DNA of 64,000 nt from Geofilum rubicundum JCM 15548. GTDB taxonomy: Bacteria > Bacteroidota > Bacteroidia > Bacteroidales > Marinilabiliaceae. Numbering within the stretch: the stretch's first letter is position 1; every line of letters starts with the position of its first letter. Below, piece by piece: positions 43,336 to 51,371 of this stretch. The translations under genes and the position numbers were made by a program. The notes beneath the pieces were generated by a model, which ran no database searches, was not told the origin of the DNA, and was given only the letters and a program-made list of their open reading frames with translations. The stretch covers positions 1-64,000 of the forward strand of contig NZ_BAZW01000008.1 of assembly GCF_000974365.1 (NCBI RefSeq). Reading direction: 5' to 3'.

Positions 43336-43430
43336 GAATGGGGAATGAGGTGAACTATTTTTATAGTTGACAGTTATAAGGTTGAGTGTGATATTTGTTT
43401 TAACAGAATGTTTTATTGAGAGGTTTTGAT

Positions 43431-44449
43431 ATGGAATTAGGTATAGATAGTTTTGCAGCGGTGCATGTGAGCAGTGAGGAAAAGCGGGCAGAGGAAAGCA
43501 TGAAGGCTTTGAATGAGTTGCTGGAAAGGATGCAGTTGGCGGATGAGGTGGGTCTCGATTTTTGAATGGGGAGCATCACCGCGAGGAGTATATGGACTCG
43601 GCCCACGCGGTTATTCTGGCAGCGGCGGCTGCCAGAACGCAACGTATTAAGTTGGGCAGTGCCGTTACGGTTTTAAGTGCCAATGATCCGGTGCGGGTGT
43701 TTCAGGAGTTTGCTACGCTCGACCTGGTGTCGCAGGGCCGTGCCGAAATGGTGGTGGGAAGAGGGTCCTTCATTGATGCCTTTCCGCTGTTCGGCTACAG
43801 TCTGGACGACTACAACGAGTTGTTTACCGAAAAGCTCGATTTGCTTTTAAAGATACGTGATAACCGAAGGGTGACCTGGTCGGGGAAGTTCAGACCTGCC
43901 CTGCACGAGCAGGCCATCTATCCGCGGCCCATTCAAAAGAAAATTCCCATTTGGTTGGGGGTTGGCGGTACACCGGCCTCCTTTGTAAGGGCCGGAACCC
44001 TGGGCTTGCCTTTGATGGTGGCCGTTATTGGTGGGGAAACCCATCGGTTCAGACCGCTCATTGATAAGTACCGGGAGGCGGGTGCCAAAGCGGGCTTTGC
44101 GCCGGAGGATTTGAAAGTGGGCTTGCATTCACTGGGTTACGTAGGTAGCGACACCAATACGGCCTTGGATGAGTTTTATCCGGGCTATGCCGAAGCCTTT
44201 ACCAAAATTGGAAAAGAGCGTGGCTGGCCACCTGTGACCCGTCATCGCTTTGATTCACAGACGGGGCCCACCGGTGCATTTCTGATAGGTAGTCCCGAGG
44301 AGGTGGCAGAAAAAATCCTGCGTCACAGCGAAGCCCTGGGTGGGATTTCCAGGGTGACTTTTCAGATGGACAGTGCCGGACTCAGTCATGAGCAGGTGAA
44401 ACAATCCATTCGACTCATGGGAAAAGAAGTGAAGCCCCTTTTGGGATAA
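43431..44449 (+). CDS. Luciferase-like flavin-dependent oxidoreductase; frameshift near 43561
   Basis: A member of the bacterial luciferase-like (LLM) fold that uses reduced FMN or F420. The first frame starts MELGIDSFAAVHVSSEEKR, runs through LADEVGLDF, and stops at 43563-43565. The second frame carries on with NGEHHREEYMDSAHAVILAA, and the whole is 339 residues if one T is restored in the T run at 43559. Other blocks are VSQGRAEMVVGRGSFIDAFP, WSGKFRPAL, PIQKKIPIWLGVGGTPASF and IGSPEEVAEKIL, all typical of the F420-independent LLM group. It is on the opposite strand from its neighbours, between a repeat array and the anti-sigma gene, and looks inserted into that locus. Confidence 0.85.
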
Positions 44450-44488
44450 AGTGCTTATTGGATAGGTAGGCAGATGGGGCTTTTTGAA

Positions 44489-45523
44489 TTATCTGGTGCC
44501 CCACCATTTGGGGATTTTCTGGGCCACTTCGAAGTTGTCTCCGCTCAGGTTGATGGCCACCAGCTCTCCCTCTTCATCATACACCTTGTTGTAGGAGAGA
44601 TTGAAGGGGCTTACCTGCTTGATGAGGTTAGAGGTTCGACTGAGCAACGTTTTGGTGTCGGGCTCTGCCATGCGGGGCATGGGTTGGTCGGACAGACTGG
44701 CCATCAGTTGATGGTTTTCTACATATTGGGGCAACATGAGTCGCAGCCCGGTTTCATAACTGTTGGGCAAATGGGGTGTTGGCAGGCTTGCTAACTTAGG
44801 CGCAGGTAATGGGGCCGGGCTTTCTTTGTTTATTTCCGGAACCTCTTCTACAGTTGTTTCTTCGGCATTAGCGCTGTTGGTTGAGGCTAATATATCAGGT
44901 GCAACCATGTCAGCGGTTGCCTGGTGGATGGCAACGGTCTCCTTCCCTGATTGAGAGAGCAAAGGAGTATGTTCAATGGTCGGTGGTGTTTCGGTGACGG
45001 CCACCAGATTATTGTTGCTGTGGTCGTACAACGGCATATCATCCCTGACATTGAACAGGATAAGTAAGAGAATGGCTGCGGCAAGGGCCCTGAATGCCAC
45101 GGGCATTAAGACCATGCGCTTCCGCTTGAGTTTATTTTTATGGGGATAGCTAATGGCGGCGGCTGGCAGTTTTGTTTTCTGGTACAAGTCCCAGTCTGTT
45201 TGGGCCGCAGCGCTTGACATATTTACCTTCTCAGGTACCGGGGCGCCTTCCTCGATCGCCTTCACCATTTGATAGTCGTAGGTGCTGAGTTCTGAAAAAG
45301 GCGCTGAAGCCTTTTTCAATAAGGCTTTATTAGGAAAACCGCTGCTGGCAGGGGCTTGCAGTGTAACATCTGCTAAATTCTCCAATTCAATGCTTAAATC
45401 GGTATTTTCCAGCAGGAAATTTTGAAGCATATCGCTTTCTGCCTCAGAGAGCTGTCCTTCCAAATGGTCGATGAACCAAATCTCGTAATTGTCTCTGCTG
45501 ATAGGTATGTGTTGCCTGTTCAT
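44489..45523 (-). CDS. Anti-sigma-like single-pass membrane protein
   Basis: A 344-residue protein. The N-terminal cytoplasmic part begins NYEIWFIDHLEGQLSEAESD, like the short zinc-free anti-sigma domains of Bacteroidota (DxxExxLxGxLxxxE), followed by one transmembrane helix (about 147-164, FRALAAAILLLILFNV), a Pro/Thr-rich linker and a periplasmic C-terminal domain ending VAINLSGDNFEVAQKIPKWW. Its ATG overlaps the TGA of the sigma factor frame (ATGA), so the two are translationally coupled. It probably holds the sigma factor until an envelope signal arrives. No sequence family name is claimed. Confidence 0.7.
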   Translation of the reverse strand: MNRQHIPISRDNYEIWFIDHLEGQLSEAESDMLQNFLLENTDLSIELENLADVTLQAPASSGFPNKALLKKASAPFSELSTYDYQMVKAIEEGAPVPEKVNMSSAAAQTDWDLYQKTKLPAAAISYPHKNKLKRKRMVLMPVAFRALAAAILLLILFNVRDDMPLYDHSNNNLVAVTETPPTIEHTPLLSQSGKETVAIHQATADMVAPDILASTNSANAEETTVEEVPEINKESPAPLPAPKLASLPTPHLPNSYETGLRLMLPQYVENHQLMASLSDQPMPRMAEPDTKTLLSRTSNLIKQVSPFNLSYNKVYDEEGELVAINLSGDNFEVAQKIPKWWGTR

Positions 45524-46004
45524 AGTACCACCTCCATTTTACCAATGTACTTCTTCAGAAAAACCCGCGCCCGGTAGATATAAACTTTCACCTGGCTTTC
45601 GGTCAGCCCTGTAATTTTCTCAATTTCCTCATACGAATAGCTTCATAATCGCGCAGCATGAGCACCATCTTTTGATCTGCCGGAAGCTGGTCAATGGCGC
45701 GGTGTAAAATGTCGTTGAGGTCTGAATACTGACTGTCGGTATAATAGTCTGTGGGGGTATGCCGTTCAAAGGGGACCATCTTTTGGTCTTTTTTAACCGT
45801 GTCCACCAAAACATGGTAGGCCGTGGTGAAGAGGTAACTTTTGGCTTTTTCGGGATCCACGCCCTCTTTGTAGCGCCACATTTTTTCATAGGCATCCTGC
45901 ACAATATCCGACGCCTTATCTTCATCCTTTATGTTCTTAAGAATGAAGCGATAGAGGTTGTCGGCGTGCAGTTCGACACAATGGTTGTATGCTTGTTCGG
46001 TCAT
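45520..46004 (-). CDS. ECF RNA polymerase sigma factor; frameshift near 45648
   Basis: Sigma-70 region 2 is visible as ASDIVQDAYEKMWRY and the preceding NLYRFILKNIKDED; region 4 needs a frame change. The first frame goes off after LMLRDYEA at about 45648; restoring one G gives DYEGYSYEEIEKITGLTES followed by QVKVYIYRARVFLKKYIG, the standard region 4 helix-turn-helix, and ends with TGA at 45520-45522, overlapping the anti-sigma ATG. The total is then 161 residues, normal for ECF factors. Since the restored ending is both family-like and perfectly coupled to the next gene, the break is very probably a sequence error. Confidence 0.85.
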
Positions 46005-46233
46005 GCCTGATGCGTTGCTGTTTCTGGTAGGACAACTAAAGCTACAATAAAGTTACAGTGAAAATCAAAAAAAACATAGATTTTCTGAGAAAGGGTTTAA
46101 ATTTTTCTGCGTATCGAAAAAACTTAAAACTGCTTCTGAATATTCAGCGTTAGAACTCGCGGAAAAAAGGGCGACGGAACAAATATTAAAATAGAGATAA
46201 ATTTTATAGGGATGAAATGATCGGTCATGTATT

Positions 46234-47829
46234 TTAATGGGTTTCGAGTTGGTTGGGATAGTCGGCGTTGAAATGGAGGCCACGGCTTTCGCGTCGCTGC
46301 TGGGCCATTTTAATAATGAGGTAACCTACCTGCACCGTGTTTCTCAGTTCACAGAGCTCTTCCGAAACCACCGAACGTTGAAACAGACTCTCCGTTTCGT
46401 GGTAAAGTATTTCGAGTCGGTCCATGGCCCGCTTTAACCGAAGGTTGGACCGAACGATGCCTACGTAGTAGCTCATGATTTGCTCCAGTTCTTTCTGACT
46501 TTGGGTAATCAATACCATCTCTTCGGGAATGGAGGTGCCCTCATCGTTCCACTCGGGCACCCGGTCGCAAAAGTTGAGGCTTTTAATTTGCTCAGCTGCA
46601 TCGTTGGCGGCTGCGTTCGAATAGACCACGGCCTCTAGCAGAGAGTTGGAGGCCAGTCGATTAGCTCCATGCAGGCCCGTCGAGCTGCACTCTCCGGCGG
46701 CATACAGGCGGTGAATGGAGGTACGACTGTTCATATCGACTTTTATACCGCCACAGGAATAGTGGGCGGCAGGAACCACGGGAATCATTTCCCGGGTAAT
46801 GTCAAGGCCCAAAGAAAGGCACTTTTGGTAGATGTTGGGAAAATGTGTTTTTATTTCGTCTGCTTCCCGATGGGTAACATCCAGATAGACATACTCGTCA
46901 CCGGTCGCTTTAAGTTCGCTGTCGATGGCGCGGGCTACTATGTCGCGGGGTGCCAGGTTTTCCCGCTCATCGTATTTGTGCATGAATTTTTGGCCGTCTT
47001 TCCGCTTCAGAATGCCGCCAAATCCTCGCATGGCTTCGGTTATCAGAAAGGAGGGGCGCTCTTTGGGATTGTAAAGGGACGTGGGATGGAACTGAATAAA
47101 TTCCATGTTTTCAACGGTGCCCTTAGCTCTGTAAACCATGGCCACCCCATCGCCGGTGGCGAAAGTGGGGTTGGTGGTTGTCTGGTACACAGCCCCGACG
47201 CCTCCTGAGGCCATCAGGGTGACTTTGGCCAATATGGTTTCAACAGTATTGGATTGTCGGTTAAGCACATAAGCACCATAGCACTGAATGTCTTTTCGCC
47301 AACGGTTCACCTTTTCGCCCAGGTGGTGCTGGGTAATGATCTCCACGGCAAAATGATCTTCCAATACAGTGATTTTCGGATTGCTTTTAACGGCATGGGT
47401 CAGGGCCCGCTGAATTTCGTGCCCGGTATTGTCCTTATGGTGCAATATACGGTGTTCTGAGTGGCCACCTTCACGGTGCAGGTCAAACTTTCCATCTTTG
47501 GTTTTGTCGAAGCGCGTGCCCCACTCCATCAGTTGCTGAATTTGTTCCGGAGCTTCGGTGACTACTTTACGTACTACTTCCGGATGGCACAAACCGGCCC
47601 CTGCTATGAGGGTGTCGTTGATGTGCTTTTCAAAATCATCGGGCTGATAGGTGACTGAAGAAATGCCGCCTTGGGCATAGACGGTAGTTGTGTTGTCCAG
47701 TTTTTGTTTGTTGATAACGCAAACGCTGCCGTGTTTGGCTACTTTGAGGGCAAAACTCAGTCCGGCAATGCCACTGCCAATGATCAGAAAATCAAATTTT
47801 TTCCTGTGAGAAGTATCTTTTGTACGCAT
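46234..47829 (-). CDS. nadB: L-aspartate oxidase
   Basis: Flavoprotein that oxidises L-aspartate to iminoaspartate, the first step of NAD biosynthesis. The N-terminal dinucleotide-binding motif is IIGSGIAGLSFALKVAKHG; HREGGHSEHRILHHKD and TGHEIQRAL form the FAD/substrate block, ENMEFIQFHPTSLY and HYSCGGIKVDMNSRTS are also typical, with GLHGANRLASNSLLEA near the C-terminal side of the FAD domain. The C-terminal helical bundle is present. At 531 residues it is full length. No nadA or nadC gene is adjacent in the window. Confidence 0.95.
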   Translation of the reverse strand: MRTKDTSHRKKFDFLIIGSGIAGLSFALKVAKHGSVCVINKQKLDNTTTVYAQGGISSVTYQPDDFEKHINDTLIAGAGLCHPEVVRKVVTEAPEQIQQLMEWGTRFDKTKDGKFDLHREGGHSEHRILHHKDNTGHEIQRALTHAVKSNPKITVLEDHFAVEIITQHHLGEKVNRWRKDIQCYGAYVLNRQSNTVETILAKVTLMASGGVGAVYQTTTNPTFATGDGVAMVYRAKGTVENMEFIQFHPTSLYNPKERPSFLITEAMRGFGGILKRKDGQKFMHKYDERENLAPRDIVARAIDSELKATGDEYVYLDVTHREADEIKTHFPNIYQKCLSLGLDITREMIPVVPAAHYSCGGIKVDMNSRTSIHRLYAAGECSSTGLHGANRLASNSLLEAVVYSNAAANDAAEQIKSLNFCDRVPEWNDEGTSIPEEMVLITQSQKELEQIMSYYVGIVRSNLRLKRAMDRLEILYHETESLFQRSVVSEELCELRNTVQVGYLIIKMAQQRRESRGLHFNADYPNQLETH

Positions 47830-47898
47830 GGTTGAACCATTGATTAATGGTTACAAAGGTACAAAAAAAAGAAGAGCCGTATGTTTTCGAATTCAATG

Positions 47899-48387
47899 TT
47901 ATTCCTGTACAGGTTTCTCTTTAGACATTCTGGGTTTTCTTCGTTCCATCCGGTCACTTCTGCGTTCTTTCATTTTTTCTTTCATTGCTTCTTTTTGCTT
48001 GTTGTTGAGCTGTTCGTATTTTTCGTATTGTTCCGGACTGAGGATGTCTTTCATTTTGGCGTCATGCGCTTTTTGGCGTTCCTGTACCGCCTTAACTTGT
48101 TCAACGTGCTTATCTCGCATGGCTTTCATGGCTTCCTCGCGCTCGGTTCTGTGTTTCTCCATTTCTTTTTGGCGCTCGTCCATAAGGGCTTTTACTTCAG
48201 CCTCCTGCTGCTCCGTCAGGTTGAGTTCCGTTTTTAGTTTTTCCAGTCTGTTTTCCTGCATTTGCTCCGCGTCAAAGGTGCGCTGTTTGCGCTCCTTGAT
48301 TTCGGTTTGTTGCGCATTCATGGTAAAGGTGAAGGATGAAATGGCTACCACCATAAATGCCATCATGGATAATTTAAAATTTTTCAT
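47899..48387 (-). CDS. DUF4890/Spy-like periplasmic helical protein
   Basis: A 162-residue protein with a signal peptide (MMAFMVVAISSFTFTMNA) and an extremely charged, helical mature part: LKTELNLTEQQEAEVKALMD, RQKAHDAKMKDILSPEQYEKY and a lysine/arginine-rich tail. The LTxxQ...LSPEQYxKY pattern is that of the DUF4890/Spy-CpxP-like proteins, which act as periplasmic chaperones or metal-stress sensors in other bacteria. I use the ATG at 48387 since the signal peptide starts there. It is divergent from the PAP2 gene. Confidence 0.72.
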   Translation of the reverse strand: MKNFKLSMMAFMVVAISSFTFTMNAQQTEIKERKQRTFDAEQMQENRLEKLKTELNLTEQQEAEVKALMDERQKEMEKHRTEREEAMKAMRDKHVEQVKAVQERQKAHDAKMKDILSPEQYEKYEQLNNKQKEAMKEKMKERRSDRMERRKPRMSKEKPVQE

Positions 48388-48486
48388 GGTAAATGAATTT
48401 AGTGATGTAAATGGGTTCCTGCAATTGTCAATGGATGCATATTTTTTAGTAGGTTCGTAACTTGTCTTTCCAAAAAACATGCCAGA

Positions 48487-49257
48487 ATGAGTGTTTTTGT
48501 GATTAATAAACTGACATGCCGCTTTTTACAGAAGGTTGGTTGTTCTGATAAGATCAGATGGCGCTTACTGCTACTGATGCTTTTAATGGTGGGAACTTCC
48601 GCTTCCGCTCAAACGTCGGGAGGGGATTCGTTGTGTCTCGGGCGAAGCTATACGCCTGAAATCAAAGAGATGGTGCCGGCTGTGCTGGGACTGTCCATGA
48701 CTGCCTTTTTATTGGATGAGCCGGTGAATGATTTTATCCGGAACAACCAGAGTGATTTCCTGGATCAATTGGCGGTATGGACGGATGCCGGCGGAGAGAA
48801 AACCATAGTGGTCCCTGCGGTGGTGCTGACCTACAGTGCAGCGCGTTTTATTTTGAAGAATGAAAGGTTGGAGTCGACTTCTCTAAAGGCCATGCAGTCG
48901 GTGGTGGTGACGGCGCTGGCCACTGAGGGCCTGAAGCATTTGGCCGGAAGGTCGCGTCCGTTTAACAACGAAGAGGCTTATCAATTTAAACCTTTTCCGG
49001 GCGGCAGGGATTCGTATAAATCTTTGCCATCGGGACATGCATCTTTGGCTTTTGCCTTGTTTACGCCCTTTGCAGAGGAGTACAGCCGTTGGATATACCT
49101 GGTTCCGGTTTCGGTGGCGGCCGGCCGGGTTTATCAGAATAAACACTGGCTCTCTGATGTGATGTTGGGTGGTGGCATGGGCTTTATTTCCGGTTATCTG
49201 TTTGCACACCATCCGAATGTGGAGATTATTCCGGGGGGGGTGAGGGTGTTTTTTTAG
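48487..49257 (+). CDS. PAP2 family phosphatase
   Basis: A 256-residue membrane-associated acid phosphatase of the PAP2 superfamily, acting on lipid phosphates such as undecaprenyl pyrophosphate, phosphatidate or lipid A. All three signature blocks are seen: KHLAGRSRP (Kx6RP), SLPSGHASLAF (PSGH) and AGRVYQNKHWLSDV (SRx5Hx3D form). A signal or first membrane helix (WRLLLLMLLMVGTSASA) precedes the domain. Its exact substrate cannot be decided from sequence. Repeat copy B begins five bases after the stop. Confidence 0.85.
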   Translation: MSVFVINKLTCRFLQKVGCSDKIRWRLLLLMLLMVGTSASAQTSGGDSLCLGRSYTPEIKEMVPAVLGLSMTAFLLDEPVNDFIRNNQSDFLDQLAVWTDAGGEKTIVVPAVVLTYSAARFILKNERLESTSLKAMQSVVVTALATEGLKHLAGRSRPFNNEEAYQFKPFPGGRDSYKSLPSGHASLAFALFTPFAEEYSRWIYLVPVSVAAGRVYQNKHWLSDVMLGGGMGFISGYLFAHHPNVEIIPGGVRVFF

Positions 49258-49261
49258 GGGC

Positions 49262-49460
49262 AATAGGTCGATAGGTTGGGAGGCGGAGCGAAGCGGAGTC
49301 CCGCGAAGCGGGATAATAGGTCGATAGGTTATTAGGTCGATAGGGTCGATAGGGTCGATAGGGTTGATAGGGTGGATGGGGATGATAGGGGTTGATGGGG
49401 ATGATTGGGTTGATAGGGTTAATAGGGTTGATGGGGGAGGAAGGGTTGATGGGTAGGAAG
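49262..49460. repeat. Compound intergenic repeat, copy B: GC hairpin plus G-rich 8-9 bp tandem array
   Basis: Fills most of the 348-base gap between the PAP2 gene and trpS. The order is the same as in copy A: ATAGGTCGATAGG, a GGAGCGAAGCGGAG lead, the identical hairpin CCCGC-GAA-GCGGG (49301-49313), then an array of units such as TCGATAGGG and TTGATAGGG, degenerating to TTGATGGGG towards trpS. The remaining 145 bases carry the trpS promoter region, with TATTTTTG at 49526-49533 as a -7 candidate. Confidence 0.85.
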
Positions 49461-49605
49461 GGGGGAGTGGGGATGTGGGGGTGAGAAAAGTGGGGTTTAT
49501 GGGAGTTATTTGCCGTTTTGTTGATTATTTTTGCAGTTGGTTATTTGTCAGGAGACAAAACGCTTGTTTTGCTTTATTTTTAATATAGATATAGAATAGC
49601 TTGTC

Positions 49606-50595
49606 ATGGAAAAAGTAGTGAGTGGTATCCGGCCAACGGGAAATTTACATTTGGGAAATTATTTTGGTGCAGTCAGGAATTTTTTGAAGATGCAGAATGA
49701 TTATAATTGCTACTTCTTTATTGCCGATTATCACTCGCTGACGACCCATCCTACGCCTGAAGATTTGCACGGAAATGTTCGTCAGGTTCTGGCAGAGTAT
49801 TTGGCGGCCGGGCTCGATCCGGAAAAATCGACCATTTATATTCAGAGCGATTTGCCTGAGGTAGCTGAGCTGACTTTGCTGCTCAATATGAATGCCTATG
49901 TGGGTGAGTTGGAGCGGACGACTTCCTTCAAGGAGAAGGTGCGCAAGCATCCCGATAATGTGAATGCAGGTTTATTGACGTATCCGGTTTTGATGGCTGC
50001 CGATATCATTATTCATCAGGCCAATAAAGTGCCCGTGGGTAAAGATCAGGAGCAGAATCTGGAAATGACACGCAAGTTCGCTGCCCGTTTTAACCGGATT
50101 TATGACAAAGAATATTTCCCCATTCCTGAGCCCTTTAATTATGGGGAGGCTTTGGTGAAAATACCCGGACTGGACGGGTCTGGCAAGATGGGGAAATCGG
50201 AGGGCAATGGTGTTTATCTGATTGATGAGCCGGCGGTTATTCGCAAAAAAGTCATGAAGGCCGTTACCGATACGGGACCAACAGAGCCCAATTCTCCGGT
50301 GAGTGAACCTGTGAACAATCTCTTCACACTCATGTCGGTCGTCTCTCAGCCTGAAACCCTTGCTTTTTTTAAGGAGCAGTATAGCACTTGCAGCATCCGT
50401 TACGGGGATTTAAAGAAGCAGCTGGCCGAAGATATCATCGCTTTTAACGAACCTATGCGCGAAAAAATAAAGGCGATAGCTTCGGATGAGGTGTACTTGC
50501 GTAAGGTGGTGGCCATGGGTAAGGAAAAGGCACATGAGAGCGCAGCAAAAACGGTCCGGGAGGTGCGGGAAATTATTGGTTTTCGTTCTTTTTAA
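49606..50595 (+). CDS. trpS: Tryptophanyl-tRNA synthetase
   Basis: Charges tRNA-Trp. The class I HIGH equivalent is H15-L-G-N18 in GNLHLGNYFGAV and the KMSKS loop is KMGKS from K194. PTPEDLHGNVRQVLAEYLA, YPVLMAADIIIHQA and VGKDQEQNLEMTR are the tryptophan- and ATP-site blocks. At 329 residues the enzyme is full length. The stop overlaps by two bases the stop of the convergent LytTR regulator gene. Confidence 0.97.
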   Translation: MEKVVSGIRPTGNLHLGNYFGAVRNFLKMQNDYNCYFFIADYHSLTTHPTPEDLHGNVRQVLAEYLAAGLDPEKSTIYIQSDLPEVAELTLLLNMNAYVGELERTTSFKEKVRKHPDNVNAGLLTYPVLMAADIIIHQANKVPVGKDQEQNLEMTRKFAARFNRIYDKEYFPIPEPFNYGEALVKIPGLDGSGKMGKSEGNGVYLIDEPAVIRKKVMKAVTDTGPTEPNSPVSEPVNNLFTLMSVVSQPETLAFFKEQYSTCSIRYGDLKKQLAEDIIAFNEPMREKIKAIASDEVYLRKVVAMGKEKAHESAAKTVREVREIIGFRSF

Positions 50596-51371
50596 CCTTG
50601 GGAAAGGTCCTGCTCCTTCGCTTCGTTGTACTTTTTTAATAAGGAAGGACGCCGCCAGTCCTCAAAGGGAACGGTATGCCCCGATTTAAACCGAATGGTC
50701 AAGGTCGGGATATCGATGGCGTCTATGAGATTCAGGTTGATGACGAACAAAGGGTGGCAGCGAAAAAAACCATATTTACTGAGTAATATTTCGTAGCGCC
50801 TAAGGGGAATGGAAACCTTAAAGTCGGAGCCGGAAACCAGCCGAAAAATGGCCCCTCCGGGTTTGGCTTCCCCGCACTCTATTTCTACTAAAGGAACCGT
50901 ATAGGGCCCGCTATCTAACTGGAACAGCATGATTTTTTCAGCCTGATTTTTATTCAAATTATTGAACATGACACTCAGCCGCTGGTTGTATTCTATGTCG
51001 TTGATGGAATCAATGGCTTTATCCAATGCCAATACAAATTCTCCTTCATCAAAGGGTTTCTTTAAAAAATCGACGGCAGCAAATTGCACGGCTTCCTCCA
51101 GATAACTTTGGTAGGAGGACATGAATACAATTTTAAAATCAATATCTTCCGGGTTCATCTGGTTGAGCAGGTCAAAGGCATTGCCATCTTCCAGCTGAAT
51201 GTCGAGAATGACCAAATGGGGTTTTGTGTCCCGGAGAATACCGTGAGCCTCTTTGACCGAGCCACATTCCCCAACTACGATCAATTCAGGAAAATGATTG
51301 GTTATTATCAACCGCACCACACGTCTTGAAAACAAGTCGTCTTCAACCACCACTACTTTATAACTATCCAT
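50592..51371 (-). CDS. LytTR-type response regulator
   Basis: A 259-residue two-component regulator. The receiver domain (1-125) has the acidic pair in VVVVEDD, phospho-acceptor D57 in LVILDIQL and the lysine in FLKKPFDEGEF. The C-terminal LytTR DNA-binding domain (about 150-250) has FKVSIPLRRYEILLSKYGFF and CHPLFVINLNLIDAI. It overlaps the TPR sensor kinase gene by eight bases, so the two form a coupled pair. LytTR regulators of this type in Bacteroidota often control surface or polysaccharide genes; the target here is unknown. Confidence 0.9.
   Translation of the reverse strand: MDSYKVVVVEDDLFSRRVVRLIITNHFPELIVVGECGSVKEAHGILRDTKPHLVILDIQLEDGNAFDLLNQMNPEDIDFKIVFMSSYQSYLEEAVQFAAVDFLKKPFDEGEFVLALDKAIDSINDIEYNQRLSVMFNNLNKNQAEKIMLFQLDSGPYTVPLVEIECGEAKPGGAIFRLVSGSDFKVSIPLRRYEILLSKYGFFRCHPLFVINLNLIDAIDIPTLTIRFKSGHTVPFEDWRRPSLLKKYNEAKEQDLSQG

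Noticed and set aside
46669-47208. 179-residue plus-strand frame
   Set aside because: Antisense to nadB, which is a firm gene call across the whole stretch.
47828-48460. 210-residue plus-strand frame rich in Phe, Ser and Cys
   Set aside because: Antisense image of the charged, Glu/Lys-rich Spy-like protein on the other strand.
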